Source: Tubulanus polymorphus
Lineage: Eukaryota; Nemertea; Palaeonemertea; Tubulaniformes; Tubulanidae
Length of the DNA: 64,000 nt
Assembly (NCBI RefSeq): GCF_964204645.1
Contig: NC_134033.1
Coordinates: 13,704,155-13,768,154 of the forward strand
Reading direction: 5' to 3'
Position 1 is the stretch's first letter; every line of letters starts with the position of its first letter. A program made the translations under genes and the position numbers. Positions 10,301 to 25,200 of the stretch are shown here, one piece after another. The notes under the pieces are model-generated. The model was not told where the DNA came from and did no database searches. It worked only from the letters and a program-made list of their open reading frames with translations.

Positions 10301-13225
10301 CGTGTACGGGGAATGAAGACGATAGGTCTCGCGCTGACCGGGTGTCGAATACAAGAGAACGCGAGTATAGTTCGTGTAAAGGTACGACGAGGGCGAGAGA
10401 TAGAACACACATCAGTGCGCAACGGTCGTATTAATACCACACAATAGATCAATCAAGCATCTTCTCTCTTCTCTCTTATTCTCTCTCTCCTGTCTCTCTT
10501 TCCTATGAAACGGATAATAAAACAAGTCATGATAGCTGAGGTGAGTGATAAGTATACAAGATGTAATCCGTGTTCACGGTCATTTATACCTGAACACTGT
10601 ATGATAATGGTCATATCTAGGAAAGGTATTTCAAAAAACCTAGGAATACTTATTATACGCAGAGCCGTAAGTAACACATTCAGAATTTTATGAAACGATA
10701 ATTGATATTGACGTAAGAGAAAAGTTATGTTGCATTCTGTTTTAAAGACCCTTTGCATATAAAACTAATGAAACATCTGTAAGTACGGTATATACAAGTA
10801 GATGAATAATCTGCTGTTTGCAAAACATTTAATTTTGTAGTACATTTATGTATCAATAGATTAGTTTAATGACTATAACGATATAAGAAACTCGGATGAG
10901 TTGCAATTTCGTGTCATTGTTCAAGTAATTAGTCTTCTGCGTCTCGGAAGTAAACCGCGCAAATTCTTGAACGTTCAATAAGATAAAAGGAAGCTCTCTG
11001 ATTACTATATAAAAAGTAGAGCTGCTTGGGTTTTATGAGGTAAATCTAATTTTTTTGTGATGCGTGGACAATAGGACTGAATATTCGTGAGATGAGTGCA
11101 AGGAATTATATACAAGCGTCTGTCTCTTTATGGTGACTGAATTGTAGCCATTTTGGATTTGACAAATTTCGTAAAATCACGTGCGGAGCGGGAACTAGTG
11201 CTTTTTTGCTGAATAAATAAAACGTCGTAACGCCCATTTTCCACCCTTATCAGTTAAAGTTTATTCCTTTAATTAGCGGCGAGGTTCGTTCTCCCTCGTC
11301 GGTAGGTTGCCGAAGGCGGCTTCACTTCCTGTTATCGGAACACCGTGTATACAGAGACGTCTATCACGTTCCCGACGGGTGTGAAAAATAACCATAGAAA
11401 ATGTCTCTAATTGGTATCTTGTCTTCAAAAATGCGCGCAACGCTCCAGCAGTGAAACTAGTGAAATTACGAACTGACATGATCGTAATTAAACAGCATCG
11501 GTCGCTTTCACAATAACAACAACGACAACAACGATGACAACAACGACAACAACCAGTGATTTTGATTAACTCACTAATATTTACTCGTCTTAAAGCAGGG
11601 CGGGTCTAGGAGGTATTTTCGATGGTCCAGACATTGGTCTTCCCATTGAGATTCCCCTTTTTGTCAAGAGAGAGGTTGCTGATTAGACACTCATAGCGTC
11701 TTTTCGGATGTATTGCTTCAATAATTTTAACACCAAATTAGGGAAATCTCTACTTGTGGCCTTCGGCGTGGCTACTTTATCTGGGAAATCCACATTCTTT
11801 TCGTGTGGACCCGCCTTTCAATTTTTGTAGATCCGTCTGTCAATGAGTCAATGAAATGGGAAGCCGGGCTGGGATGTTCATATATCTGTGACAGGCTGCC
11901 CACAAACGCCCCAAGGCAGACTGCGTGTGACCAGCAGTTTTATAGATCGCTCGACCAGATCGATGGTTTCGTTTAACTGACGGCTCCGCATTTTCCAACT
12001 GGCATCTCTCTCCCGCAATCTCTGCCCTCTACTTACATACATAAAGCTTATATAGAACATGTCACCCCAATCAGAAAATTAATGTTCAAAATCAATCCAC
12101 AACTGATACACGTGACCAATCAATAGAACGTGAGCATCGAACAGATCTATATTCAACTCGTCGTTGGTCATTATAACACTGTAAGTCTTACGTGAATTAC
12201 TATGAAAATGAACCAGTCGAATTGAATTGTAATTTCTGTCTCACTTCTTTCACAGACGAAAATATATCTAATTCGTTGATGGAATTGAAAATTATGAATG
12301 ATGAAATATATGTTAAGTTAACCAGACGTAAATTATTCATTTTTTTGTTGAGTTCAATGAAGAAGAATGATCGAAGTCAACGATCACTGCCGAATAATAC
12401 TGGACCCAGTTCCACAGTTGTGAGTTCAGATTTGACTCAGAGTTAACATGATTGGATCTGGATCTGGATCCTGAATAGTACGAGAAGAGGATGGAATAGT
12501 ACTTGACTGAGTGTTTCCGCGATAATCTAAATTATCAGAATGAATTTTATCTATTTTCAGTTTCAGAAATCTTGAAGCTGATTGAGGAGGATGGCGAATT
12601 AGTGTATGTACGTATATGAGAAGCCTACATTTTCAATCAGGGCGACTTCTACTGTTGCGTCCACTGATCCGCGTTAATTACGAAGGATTAACGCTGCCAC
12701 CATTTGCCTCCTGACAGCCTTCCATCTCGCTCCCGTACATTACAGTTCTGTGTGTGATCGCGACAGTATATACGTAATCAGCTGTGAATAAATCGTGACT
12801 ACTTAAGGAAACAAACAACGGCGTCCACCAGCTTAGAATCTTCCCTAGCTCGTCTGCCAAGACGCTGTATACCGACCTTGATGATCTGTCGTCTCGTCTG
12901 TGATACACACACACACAGTGGTTACAAATTTCATAATCTGATATCGTTTAGTTCGCAAAACCTCGCATCGAAATAAATAAACAATTATCAGCCTTTATCC
13001 GTGTTCCGTATCTGATTCAAATTCGCGTGAATCAGATAACGAGAGGGAAACGTAAACGTAAACATAAACATTGTCGTTGTACGACGTAAGCGGATATTTA
13101 TAGTGTTCTTAAAAATGGCGATGAAGATACGAAGAGCTTATAAAAAATTCAATTTTTGAAAGAGGCCGATTTTTGCGGATAGCAACATTGTGCAGTGCGC
13201 GCAGACGTGGCGCGCAAAGGACACA
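7372..13225. other. Gene-poor intergenic region between tetraspanin and scramblase
   Basis: About 5.9 kb with no coding frame I can support. It contains the probable tetraspanin promoter, a hairpin repeat near 8.48-8.52 kb, a dispersed repeat at 9.64-9.97 kb with a relative at 27.56-27.78 kb, a CpG-rich block at 10.17-10.42 kb followed by a CT-rich tract, an AAC/GAC microsatellite at 11.51-11.56 kb, and a fragment reading CCCAGTTCCACAGTTGTGAG near 12.41 kb. The short frames here have intergenic-like composition. The CpG block could be the distal promoter of the downstream scramblase. Confidence 0.5.
10170..10420 (+). promoter_or_regulatory. CpG-rich block with NRF1 consensus, candidate promoter
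   Basis: A locally GC- and CpG-rich stretch in AT-rich surroundings. GCGCATGCGC at 10243-10252 is a perfect NRF1 palindrome. The block is open in several frames on both strands, as expected for CG-rich non-coding DNA. It lies about 3 kb upstream of the first scramblase coding exon and could be its transcription start with a 5'-UTR intron (AAAG/GTACGA at about 10380 would serve as a donor). This is inference from composition and one motif. Confidence 0.35.
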
Positions 13226-16200
13226 ATGTCGACCAAAAGCGGAACGACGACCACGACGTCCTCCGAACAAGTCGAAGACTCGAAGAAAGTTCCGCGACGG
13301 AAAAAACCGTCGTCGGTGAATTACGAGAAAAATACCGATAGTAAACAACACTACAAAAGCTCACCGGTACTTTCACAACCTGCCAGCATACCGAGACACA
13401 AGAAAAAAAGTCTGTCATCTTTCGATCCGATACAGCACGCGAAACCAGGCATTCCGAAAGGTCTTGAATACCTATCAATACTCGATAAACTGACCATATA
13501 CCAATATCTAGATGTCGTACAAGGTAAGGCTTCGTGTTAACACACCGACACTTTTAAACCCCCAATTGCTTAACCATTACAAGTGAAATTCCGGGGTCAA
13601 AATAGAATTAACTAATTAGAGAATATATATTTGCGAAAAGACAGCTCATGAAAATGTAGGAATGATCTTTACTCGTTTATATATTGAATCACGTATCATG
13701 AAAGATAGTTGGAAACTGCCAGGGACGGATACAGAGACCAATTTTGAATGACTTGTCACATCCAAAAGCGCACTTTGATGTCGAAAGAGGCAATATGAAA
13801 CTGCACAAATCATCTTTGTTGATAAAATGAAAAGTGGTATTCAAAAAGAATTCGATGGGCTTGTTAAAGTCTCATAAGTCCCTCTGGATCCGCCATCGCC
13901 TGCTGAAATGCTCTGCGAGGCATTCAGTGAGATTGAGGTATGAAAAACGTCTTGCATATCAAGGTACTTATTCTTAATTCCCTAATAGCAAAAAAAACGC
14001 GAAAACAAAATCAGCGATTTTAGCGCAGGACACGCACACATGTGCCACGTCACTGCGCGCTGTCTGCGAGAAACATTTTCAAATATCTATCAAGCAATCA
14101 ATAATTGATGTGAAGAGCCATTTGAAAATTAAATTCTGTTTACTCATGCCTGATTTCTGTAGCCGTATACAGACTGGTTTGACATAACTGGTTTTGATGA
14201 TAAACGCGATGAAAGAGGTACAAGGCGGCGACGGCAGGAAACATGTCTGATCGATTTATTCGTAATTAATTTCTATCCTTCCGAAAAATATCTAATAACT
14301 CTGATCGATCGACGGTAGTTCTAATTTGACAAGAGTTCTCTGTTCGTTTTATCCACTCAAACTAAATTTTTGACATAATTAATTTAGACCGAACGTCCTG
14401 GTGAACCTATAGTGGATCCTCGATTGACATGAGTGGAATCTTCGCTTGCCGGAGTAGCTTGCAGACCCACCACACCTGCCGGGAGATGTTAATCTTTTAG
14501 CCGAAAACGCTCTCTCTCTTTCTCTCTCGTGGGAGAGATTTTTCGGTCGAAGCACTTTCATTTATTCGTCGGCTTTTTCCACCGCTACCACCACACGGCG
14601 TTCGGGGACGTCGCGGCGGGTATGCATGATCATAACGAACAGTCGAGAAATTTCCACGTTATGATTTTGATTTAACGAGACTTGTCACATAAAGTGCTGC
14701 TCGTTACAATCACAGCCAGACGTCGAGCTACTTGACTTAAGAGTTACTTCTTGAAAATCAAGTTTTTTTTCGTAGATTTTAACGGTAACTGTCGGAACCA
14801 ATGAAAGTCAAGTGACTCGAGCATTCTGCAAGGAAAATGGCCGCCCGTCTTGATCGAACATGATTGGTTCTACGCAAATCATTTTAGTTATTTTTTATTT
14901 CAAATATCTGATAACGCCACAAAAATGTCGTGTTCTTCACGGGGGACTCTTGAAGTTGTCACTACCACCGCCAGAGTGAGGGTTTTATTAAGAATCAGTT
15001 GTGTCGGTGAGAGGAGAGTAACCCCAACAACGCAGGAAGTCCCTTGTCCCATCGGATAAGGTACCCACGAATTCGCGGGAATTTCTTTTAGATCGCAGGC
15101 GCTCTACTCACTTAACGTTAACGTGTAACTGGTGGTATTTATATCGGAAAAATAATCCGCGAACCCCGGTTTACAAAACAAGTTTGTCTGTGTTCCCTCG
15201 GGAATCAGTCGAGATTAGCTCATACTTCATGCGTCTTGCTCGTCTTGTATTAGATCAATACAAGCGTAATCCCGGTGATAGTCAGAACAGCGAACCTTTC
15301 ATGTTCGACCAGATGTTATTTTTTTCGCCGCCGTCTCTCTCTCTACTTCATCATCGGCGCAGTTCCGATCGATCCGAGCGTGACGTCACATCCGCTCTAC
15401 GAGTGATGACGTCATCTCATCGTCGTCGATCACGTGACGGCGCCTCGCTCCCTCTCTCGCGTGTGGCCCATTCATAATAATGATATCGTAGAAAAGTGAA
15501 TCGACTGGTAATTACTTGTAAGGATAATTGGAATGATTGGAACATAATTCGTCGGTAGCTCGTATGTACCGCGACTGATCAGAATTCGCCGCCGATCCGA
15601 CGACTAAATAAGATAAAACGGAGCGCGCACTGGTGCCAGCGGATACGAGGCACGGAGAGAGCTAATTTCGTCGGCAACAGTCGACAAAAAAGCGGCGATC
15701 GGACGAATGTTCCGTTTCTGCAGGCGTGCGGTAATTCGCTGCATCGACTCCCAGCGCGCTGTATGTGATGAAAGTCGTTTCGTCTGCGGTTGATGTGGAT
15801 TTACCATTTACCAAAAAATAGCCATTTAATTAAAATCTAAGAATGCCTTTTTCGAGTGAATCGATACTGAAGATTACGATACGATAAGACGATTAGGTTA
15901 GGTTTCCCGCTGGGGCCAGTTTCTTGGAAGAGTTTTTTCGAGCATGTTTTCTGGAAGAGTCTATGATAGATCAAAACGCGTGTGGGTAGGCAATTCGACG
16001 TTGTCACATGGGGGTGGATGAGGGAACCATCATTAATGGAAGGGTCTATAGACCACGTCACTTAGGTTATTTCATCAGAGGGATATGAGCAAGCAGCCAT
16101 GTCTAATGAAGTGTCTCATTGAGTTGTGTCTTGAACTCCAGGTTGGCACGTGGTGAGAGTGGAATTAACTGTTTTCGATTTTGTGAGTGCGATTAACGCC

Positions 16201-19200
16201 GGATACAGCAGGTGAAAATTACCTCACAATATTCCACTGCTCATAAACTGATTAATGAAACGAGGGTTGGGGGATTATTGGCTCTGTTCTGGACGACGCG
16301 GTTGATGGAAGGAACGCATCTTAATACCGCGAAACAAATCACGTTTTGATGTAATAATGCCGATTATGACAATAATTCGTCTTTCTCCCGCCTTGCCACT
16401 GATTGAATCCACGCAGGAAAAATCTCCGTGTGCAAAAACTTACCGCGTTAGGAATTTATTTTCGCAGTATTCCAGCTCGATTCATTGATTTATTGTTTTA
16501 TTTCTAAATTCTTGATTGTCAACAGGTGGACTGACTGTCGCTGCGGCCTCTTTCACGTTGATGTGAGGGGATAGAGTTCACTGACGAACTTATGGTTCAA
16601 CTATAACAAAAGTCTTTATCGTTCTAATTTTTCGTATCATCGTGTTCGAATTAAACTGATTTTTCAATAGTAATTTGTACTTAATTTTGCCAGGAAATAA
16701 CATCATAGTTTTTACGTCATGTGATTATCAAACCTTTGACGCTTTGAAACTGGAACCGAAAGAAGGCAGACAGTCAAGGCATTAACCTATCTGAACCCGA
16801 TATGTTTGATGTTATTGATCCACACTCAACCAGTCAAACACCTCTATTAGCGCGCAGAAATTTCCCATACCGCGCGAGACTCATCGGTAATCAATACAGA
16901 TCTGCAAATTTTCTTACAAATCTTCTTCCCCGATCTCAACAACGGGTGCCGACCCTAGCAAACTGGTCACGTGATGATATCACACGGGTCACGTGACATA
17001 AGGAATGGTCGTAGGCCAATGGATACTGGTCACGTGGCACCGGTTGAATTTACTTGGCCACGTGACACCTACCGACAGACGTGCGAAGAGTTTTTAAAGG
17101 CGGTGTCAATTTTAACGACGTACGTTCGCTGAAAGAAGAGGTTCTTCTACCGTGCTATCTTCCCCTCTTGCTCCTGTGTGATGAATTTCAAACGCATTGC
17201 CGCGCGAATTGACTTGAAGCACTCGTTGAATGACTGGTGAGGAACTTTGATCAGTGGCGGGCTTTTAACGACTTCACAGCGACACACACAGACACAGAAC
17301 ACCTCTTTGTAACGCCGCCGGGGTTTCTTCCGTTCAATGTTCACCCCGTCAGTGATAAGTATGCAAATTAGCGGCTTAATGTAAGACGCAGCGTATTGTT
17401 TCATCTGTACGTATTGACTTATGCGCGCACGTCGTGCGATAGAGATCAGAATTTATGGCCCCATTTTGCATGAAGAAGAAGAAGAAAAAAGGTTGTTAAA
17501 GAGAAGATACACAATATCCTCGTAAGATGAATAATGAGAGAAATCCCACCATAATTTCAGCCAAAAATGAAAAGTTCTGAGGTAAAAATGATATGTATTT
17601 CGTGCAACGTTTCGGCTAAAAACTATTAGCAATCATCAGACGTGCTGAGTACACATTGATTTCGAATTGATGATTGAGCTCAATTTGTTTTAGTATTTCT
17701 TCTAAAGTGTTGAGCAACTTTATTTCTTTTTAAATATCAGGCCCTTTTCCAAAATGTCCGACTTCGTTCAGGAGTAACCGACAATCTCCGGATAACCAGA
17801 GTAGAACAGTGTGAATTTAGCAATAGTTGAATCAGAATCGTGCATTTTCGAAGTATACTCGATCGAAACACAGTTTTAGCTGGTGGCTCTGAAACGCCGA
17901 GTGGTTCCACATATATCTGTGCCGCGATTATAATGGATGTCGAAAGATTCGGAAGCCCACGGCGATAGAGCGCACGACGACATGTTGCCGTGTAGTAGCA
18001 GCAGATTGAGAGAGCGAGCGAGTGATCCGTTACGACACGCTGTAATATGAATAACCGCTTTGATTTCGGTTCGATGAATTTGATAATTCGATTTAACGAA
18101 AGACAAGTTCTAGCGTTGTGTGTGTGTGTGGTGTGTGGTGGCGTGTGTGGTGGTGTGTGTGGTGGTGTGTGTGTGGTGTGTGTGTGGTGGTGTGTGTGGA
18201 GGTGTGTGTGTGGTGTGTGTGATGTGGTGTGTGTGGTGTGTTTTATCCATACCTGAAAGGACAATAGAGCAGCAATCATCGAAGTTCAGGGGTGGATCCA
18301 GGATGAATTCAAAGTCTGGATGCCCTATTGGCCATTCCCCCGAAAATGCTGAAAGATGGGTCTCATTTTCACGCATTCTGAGCGCTTTTAGGCACTATTT
18401 ACTTGATCATCTGATATATATGTTTGAAATAAACAACATTTCTTTGAAATACAGCGATGCAAACAACTGAAAAAAAAATGATACGAAGGCAATTTCCAAA
18501 GGGGAGGGAGGCGTTCTCGAAGTTCCCCTCATCGGATGGACATACACGACGAACTTCCCTTACCAACGATGGCGGGAGAAAGCGAATAGAAAGTTACATT
18601 AACAATATCTCTTATGAAACATACAAATATAAGTAATAAGTTCAAGACGAATACAGTTAACACAGACATTTACACATAACATAACGTAACGTGTATTACA
18701 TAATACATAAACATTTAAGAAGAGTTGAGAAAGAGCCCAGGTTAATCTGACGCAGAATCAGTGAACGTGATGTAAACATATAGTAATCAGATTAGACAGA
18801 TTGATTAATGTAAGTGATTTGAAATATTTTTGCTAAATTCATACCGATGAGGAGGTTTCTCGTGCAGGCCTCGAATCGCTGAATTCTCCTGACAGCTTTG
18901 ATGGGTTAGGGTAACTCGAACATGGATTCTTTGTAATCCGTTCCACTTTCCTGGAGTCGAAATGCGGCATCGAAGTTTCGTCTGTGACTAGCGAAAAAGA
19001 GCTCAGTGCGTTTCTATAACTCCTAAAAACGAATTAGTTGAATTTACGCGCGGAAAATAAAATCTATTATTGAGGAGTAAAACTTTTCTTCAGGCGGCGT
19101 CGATTTGCGAAACCAATGATGATCGAATCGAATTAGCTGCCGATCACTCAGTTCTCTTTCGTAATAGAAAAACAGTTACGACCAGGTTCTTTTATTTCTT

Positions 19201-22200
19201 TTTCCCGAAGTCGGTTTAAGCTTACGTCATAGTTCGAGCATTTTGTTACGTAAAGCTCTTCTTTTGTATAAACGACGAAGGAGAGCTTTCATTTGTACGG
19301 ACTCGCGCCGTTAGAAGATTAGAAAAAAATCAGTAGCTCTTCAAAATTTCGAAATAATAACCGTGTTTTCGAGTTGTCGTTCATACGTGACAAAAGGATG
19401 CCCAAGAAAAGCATTCACATGCCAGAGACTGTTCTATAGGTCGGGATCGGGATGTTGTCTTTCTATGAAAATGCAGCGAAAGAAACTAATTTTGACTCGG
19501 TTCAACGGATCGATCCTCTGCAACCTCAAAGAGAATTCAGTTCCGAGTTTAGTTTAGCGCGAACAATTACCCTGGAAATTGAGTAAAATCGTCAAAGACT
19601 CGTAGCACAGGCAGGCAGTGAGTTTGAGGCCTTATCGATGTTGAAAGAGTTAGAATTTTAGAAATACGAATGACAGCGTTTTATACCTTTTCGATTCATA
19701 ATAAATATAGTTTTTTTTCCTCGTTATAATTTCCCTGAAACCAAAACGCACCATGTATCGCACCACGAAAAACGCCTGGCGGCGTAACGACTAACATTTT
19801 CAGCAATCAAATTTAATTTTACCCGGAGGCCGAATCAATTCCGCAAATTCTCTACGTTTAAGCGGCGTTAAGTGACATAATTAAATCTAAAACTCAATTA
19901 ACATTTAATTGACGCCCGGTGAATGAATCTAAAAGCAATTAACTCGTTCGTCAACGAGGGTCAACATCGAAAAATCAAGCGAATTTCCAAATGCAGTCGA
20001 ATAAAATCTCTAAATCGTTATACAGCTGATTCCCGTTCGTATTGGAATCCGATCAACCCAAATCTTAATCGCCTCATCCGATTGAAAGCGTTCTCAACAA
20101 AGGTCAAGGTCGTAATTTTGACGCTCGGTTTTGGCGTCATAAGATGTGTTATGGGTTGCAGGTCCTATTCGTTAGAGTGCTTGGGTGTATACCATTCTTC
20201 ATAACGCCAAATTCGATTTAACGCCATGTTTTCCATGAGTGCCATAAGTGGCATTATAAACTAAGGCGTTTACTAGATATTGAATTTACTAATTTCTAGA
20301 TGTAAAAAATGATTGTCGATAGCTCGGCCTGCTTTGATGAAACTTGAAACAAAAGAATAGGTCTACTGTATCGTTTCAGATTATTCGGGTATTCGAAAGA
20401 AATTTAGAAAAAATTTGAAAAGAAAAACTGCATTCCCCGTTACTGCTTTATTTAGTCTTGCTTGCGAGAACAGTAAGCTCGAACTCACAATAGACGTGTT
20501 TGGCATGTCTAATGCGTATTTACTCCTCGCTGTAATTATCGTCAAAACACGATAATTACAGCGAGGATAAAGACAAAAAGTCTCCAATCTATGATGATAA
20601 AATGCGCTGTCGTTGTTCGACGCCATAAAAACTCTTTTCTGTCCGTATCTCATCTGCCGTCGCTAACATAGTCTGTGTATAATACGCAATACCGCGTGAA
20701 ACGTCGTGAGTTGCGAAGGTAAAACAACAGCTTGAACACCGCGGTGATTTTCCGAGCTTCCGGCTTTTCTTGAAACGGTAGTTAAAGCTTGGATCCAGTG
20801 TCAAAACTGACATTATTAGGATAATTTTGACCCTGTGACTAAAGCTACAAACACCATTTATATCATAAACTGGACTATGTAACTTACAAGGTCTAAATTC
20901 ATGGTCTATTTGCTTGATTCACATTGGTCAGTCTATTTCTCTCCTTTCTTCCTTTCGTTTTCATGAACCATGAATGCGTGGCTCTCTTTCCTCTTACATA
21001 CTCTCTATTTTCCTCCTCGCTGCTGGTCGCTCGCATTCCCGGGAGACTCAACCTTACTGAATCGGAATTGTAGGTTCTAGTGCCGCCAATTTCGCTAAAG
21101 ATCGCTTTGATTTGCAATAATTGGATTTTTCCCTGGGGCAATCTGCAACAAGCTTCCATATGAATGCGTTCGCGTAATGCGACCAGGGACTCATTCCACC
21201 AGTCACAGAGACATCACAAGAGCAACACGTGTGTGAAAAAGAATGTGCGTTTACTCAATACAGTCCTGTCTCATGTGGCGTATATCCACCATTACTAACT
21301 AAACTGGTTTCCGACAAGAAAAACGACTAGAAAAACGGTTGCGAATACGATGTTGTAATGTCATTATTCGACGCCGAAATGACTGGAAAAAGTTCACGAA
21401 AGGGCACGTGATATATAGCCAATAAAAATAGTAGAAACTTCGTCGCAAAAAACTCCGTCAGACACTTGGTATCAGTAGAGATTCAAATTCACGTAGAATC
21501 CATGCGTTCCCACGCACTAGATCGTCGCGATCCTCACCCGACTGACTAGCAGTCCGCGGGAACATGAATTAAAATATATTTCAAAAAGGACCCTATATGT
21601 TAATCTAAATTGTGTATTTTCTAAATTGTTGTCATTGAGGTAGCGGTTGCATCTCCGTGATCCAAATTGGATCTTTATAGTTGTGTAATTATCATTTTAG
21701 GTACCCAAAGGCCCGATAAACTATGTTCCACGCGAGACCAATAATCTTCTCGTGAGCCGCTTTTGAATCTTTTTTATTGGCATCCCCGACAAAGGTCACT
21801 TATGAGGTTAGCGACTGTCCTGTAGGCCACGTCCTGTAACCGAGAACTTTACAACGCAAACAACATGAAGATAAGATTATTTCCTTGTAGATTTTAAGCC
21901 CATCATATAGATTAGATTACATATATACAAATAGATTGTCTCTTATTGTACCAGTATTACGACTAGTATTATGCTCAACCATATCAGTGATATACCATTA
22001 CAATTATCAATGATTGAGGACATTGAGCTCTTAGAAAAGAAACCGTTCGATCGTAGCAACTTGCTTCAATTATTGTCTAGACAGCGGTATTTTGTCTTGC
22101 GGCTAAAATTACGGCTAAACCACGTAGGCCTATACTCTCGAACTTTCAACCTTCCAAATGTCTAGTCACTCGTAGCTGCGACGAATTCAGGAGATGGGAT

Positions 22201-25200
22201 TCGAACATAATCAATCAATATTTTGTTATCATCGTCTGATTCGCCTGACAACAATCGGAAACGAGTGGATCCCGGCAACTTCCTGTTTCTCGGTGTTAAG
22301 AGATAGCGCCCGACCCGTTAACGATGGATTTGATAAGTCAAATTTCATTGAATCGTTACCGCACAACTGGACAGGTTCGTTTCGCAGTTGTTCTGATTCG
22401 TAAGGGTAAATAGTAAACTAATTCCAACTCTAATAGTCAACCCAGAAACAACCACAGATCTCAATTATGGTTTGCCATGTCACGTAAACTTAAGAATGTC
22501 CTCGGTGCGGATAAAACGACAGAGATACATCATCGACTACAGCAAAATATATGGACCGGAAAATCACCACCGCAGGAAAAATGGTTTATTAATAGACATA
22601 GAATCAAGTGTCGCAAAGATATATTTATTGAGCGAAGTTTGATCACGAGAAAGGGCCACTGGGTTCCTTTCTCGTTTCGTTTTTATATTTCGTTTTTATA
22701 TTTCGTTCAATGTGAAGTTTATGCATTGTTGTTCTCGCAGACGCCCGGTTCTATATCACGTTATCAGGGGCGCTGGCGATCAATCTCAATAAGGCATTGA
22801 ATTTGTTCCGGTAGAAAAGACACATGCATCAATTACATCTAACCTTGTCTGATCTCATTTCTGTGTGTGTGTTTGAATCCATCAGATTATCGCAACACCT
22901 CACCGCTGACACCCTAGCCCGTTCACTCACATAAATCGCTTTTCTAGATTATGAGAAAAGACAAATAATACTTTTATTCGCCCCGGCGATGTTAGATTTT
23001 TTTTTAATGCAGCACAAAAGTACGAGCATATGAAGAGTAATAGACGTTTTTACGTAGTACAGATTGATCTTCAATGTTACCAAGTGACAATAATTTCTAA
23101 AATAATAGATAGCATACATAAATAGTGTTTCTTACAATATCATATATTTCATTTAAATGTAATATTTCTAAATGTCTTATTCTAGCAGGAATTTTGCTAT
23201 ATTGTGTACCTTCAAGTCAAGTAAGTTTTGGCAAATGCCCCCTATCGGTAGAGTGATTGATATTTCAAGAGAAAAATTACTGACGAGCAATTCAATTTCT
23301 AAGGAAGACCCATTCCATTCAGCCTGTTATGGCCATGGTGTAAGGAAACTAGATACCATTGGATGTTTAGTTGCAGCATGGACTCTTAAACCATGGACTC
23401 TATAATGTTTTAAGAGTCCATGGTTGCAGCGACTGTAACGCGTTGTATGTTCTTGGATCCCGTGACGGTCGCGGTCGGAGGTCGCCACTGGAACAGTCAC
23501 TTTCGGGTTTGGAACAGGATCCAGTGTGAAAATCCACACCGGAGAAGTGGTCCCTTAGTCCTTTACTCAAAGAGATAGCGGAGCTAGGTACCTAATACGA
23601 ACACTGTACCCGGTACATACGTAATGGCAAGGCGACCATGGATGGTAAGTTACCGGGGAATCTCAGCGGTGACTCAATCGCTGTTGTTTGTCTCGTCGAG
23701 AGCGTTCGGAAAATTACACTTCAACTAATACAATATTTCAATTTCCTTCACATGGCCGCTGACAGACAGTCTATTTATCGATATTTCATCAATTGAATTG
23801 TGCGTCCATGATGCAGTTTATATATAATTACATATATCTCTATAACTCACAGCTGACACAATAACTGAGTCTTATACCATCATCGACTTACAGTGAGATA
23901 TATCGAGAATCGAAACAAAACGATGGGGGGGGGGGAGGGACGCGTTTTATTTTGAATTATAACGGAACTCTATCCTGTATATGAAATTCAATATGCTCTT
24001 AGAACCTTCTAGAAAAAGATTCCTGCCCGAAATTCCCTTTTTTGGGCCTCATCGTCAGAAGTAATTGTTTGTGTATAGAACGGAATGGATCATCCCTCGT
24101 GACATCGATAAATCTACGAGTGATTTTATGGATGAATCCTTGAAAGAGGATAATTTTAGCCTTAATTAGCTAAATCCTTCATGAAATAATCAGATAGGAT
24201 TGGATCAATTAAAAGTATAACTCAAAAAGGTAGATTTCATAATTAATTAAGTGTCCATTGATGTCATGAAATGATTGCCTATGTTGGCAGACGTTCGCTT
24301 TGTAGCCGGCTTTTCGAGGCACAATTTAATTTTTCGAATCATTTGCTTCGTGATTTAGTTGCGTTGAATGGAACGACGAAGTCACGGATTCTGTCGATTA
24401 CGCCGTGTTGTGCTTGTCTGTCTGATTAGGATGGCGCGTGAAAACTGAATTATTTGATGGCGAATACGACCGTGACAACACGACCATGGCGTTTCGTTTA
24501 GCGTATGCTGTAATCGCTACCAGAGAGGAAGAGAGAGGAAGATAGAGGAAGATAGAGAGAGAGAGAGAGGGGGAGAGAGAGAGAGAGCAGTACGCAGTTT
24601 ACGGAACGTTCGCATTACCTCTGGGCTAAATCACTTAAGCCTGCGCTTGGTTGACAAATGAAAAGCGCTGAATTCAGTCAGGAATAAGGCTCACAATACG
24701 TGCAAAATCTGGCCTTATAGTTACCAGAATCATATCATAATGCGAGCGCTTTTTCTCGTAAATCTAATATCGCAGGACTCTATTTCAGTGGAAAAACATC
24801 GAAAATCTGTCAAATACACCGCCAGTCTCTTTTATCCGTCTTTTTTCGTCCGAGAAAAAAATATTTCAAATTTCTACCAAGGCAATTTAAACTGTTACTT
24901 CTTTAGGAAAACTTCTTAAAAACGGTTGAATTGTAGTCCTAACTTAACCTATGATTCCAGGTAGGTGTTTACGTATGCGCTGACCTCGGATCTCGGAGCC
25001 GTCCGCCCTTGTAGCTTTTAGCGCCTCTCGATTGAAACTCCATGATTTTTTCGGAAGACCATCACGTTGATCAAACTACAGAACTATAGCTCTGTATGAT
25101 CAAAAATATACGGAATTGATTTTAAACCATGTAGTTGTGTTCGCCTGCCAGAGGCTAGTTTCTCGTGTTGGCGGCGAATTGTTAACATTCGTTCGTTAAA

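Noticed and set aside
13190-13225. Upstream extension of the scramblase frame before the ATG
   Set aside because: The frame opens at GTG with no ATG; the first ATG is at 13226, so the upstream codons are taken as 5' UTR.
17737-18470. Long His/Thr-rich and Val/Cys-rich frames on both strands
   Set aside because: They are translations of the GT microsatellite at 18117-18244, open in every frame because the repeat lacks stops. Family features and splice signals are absent.
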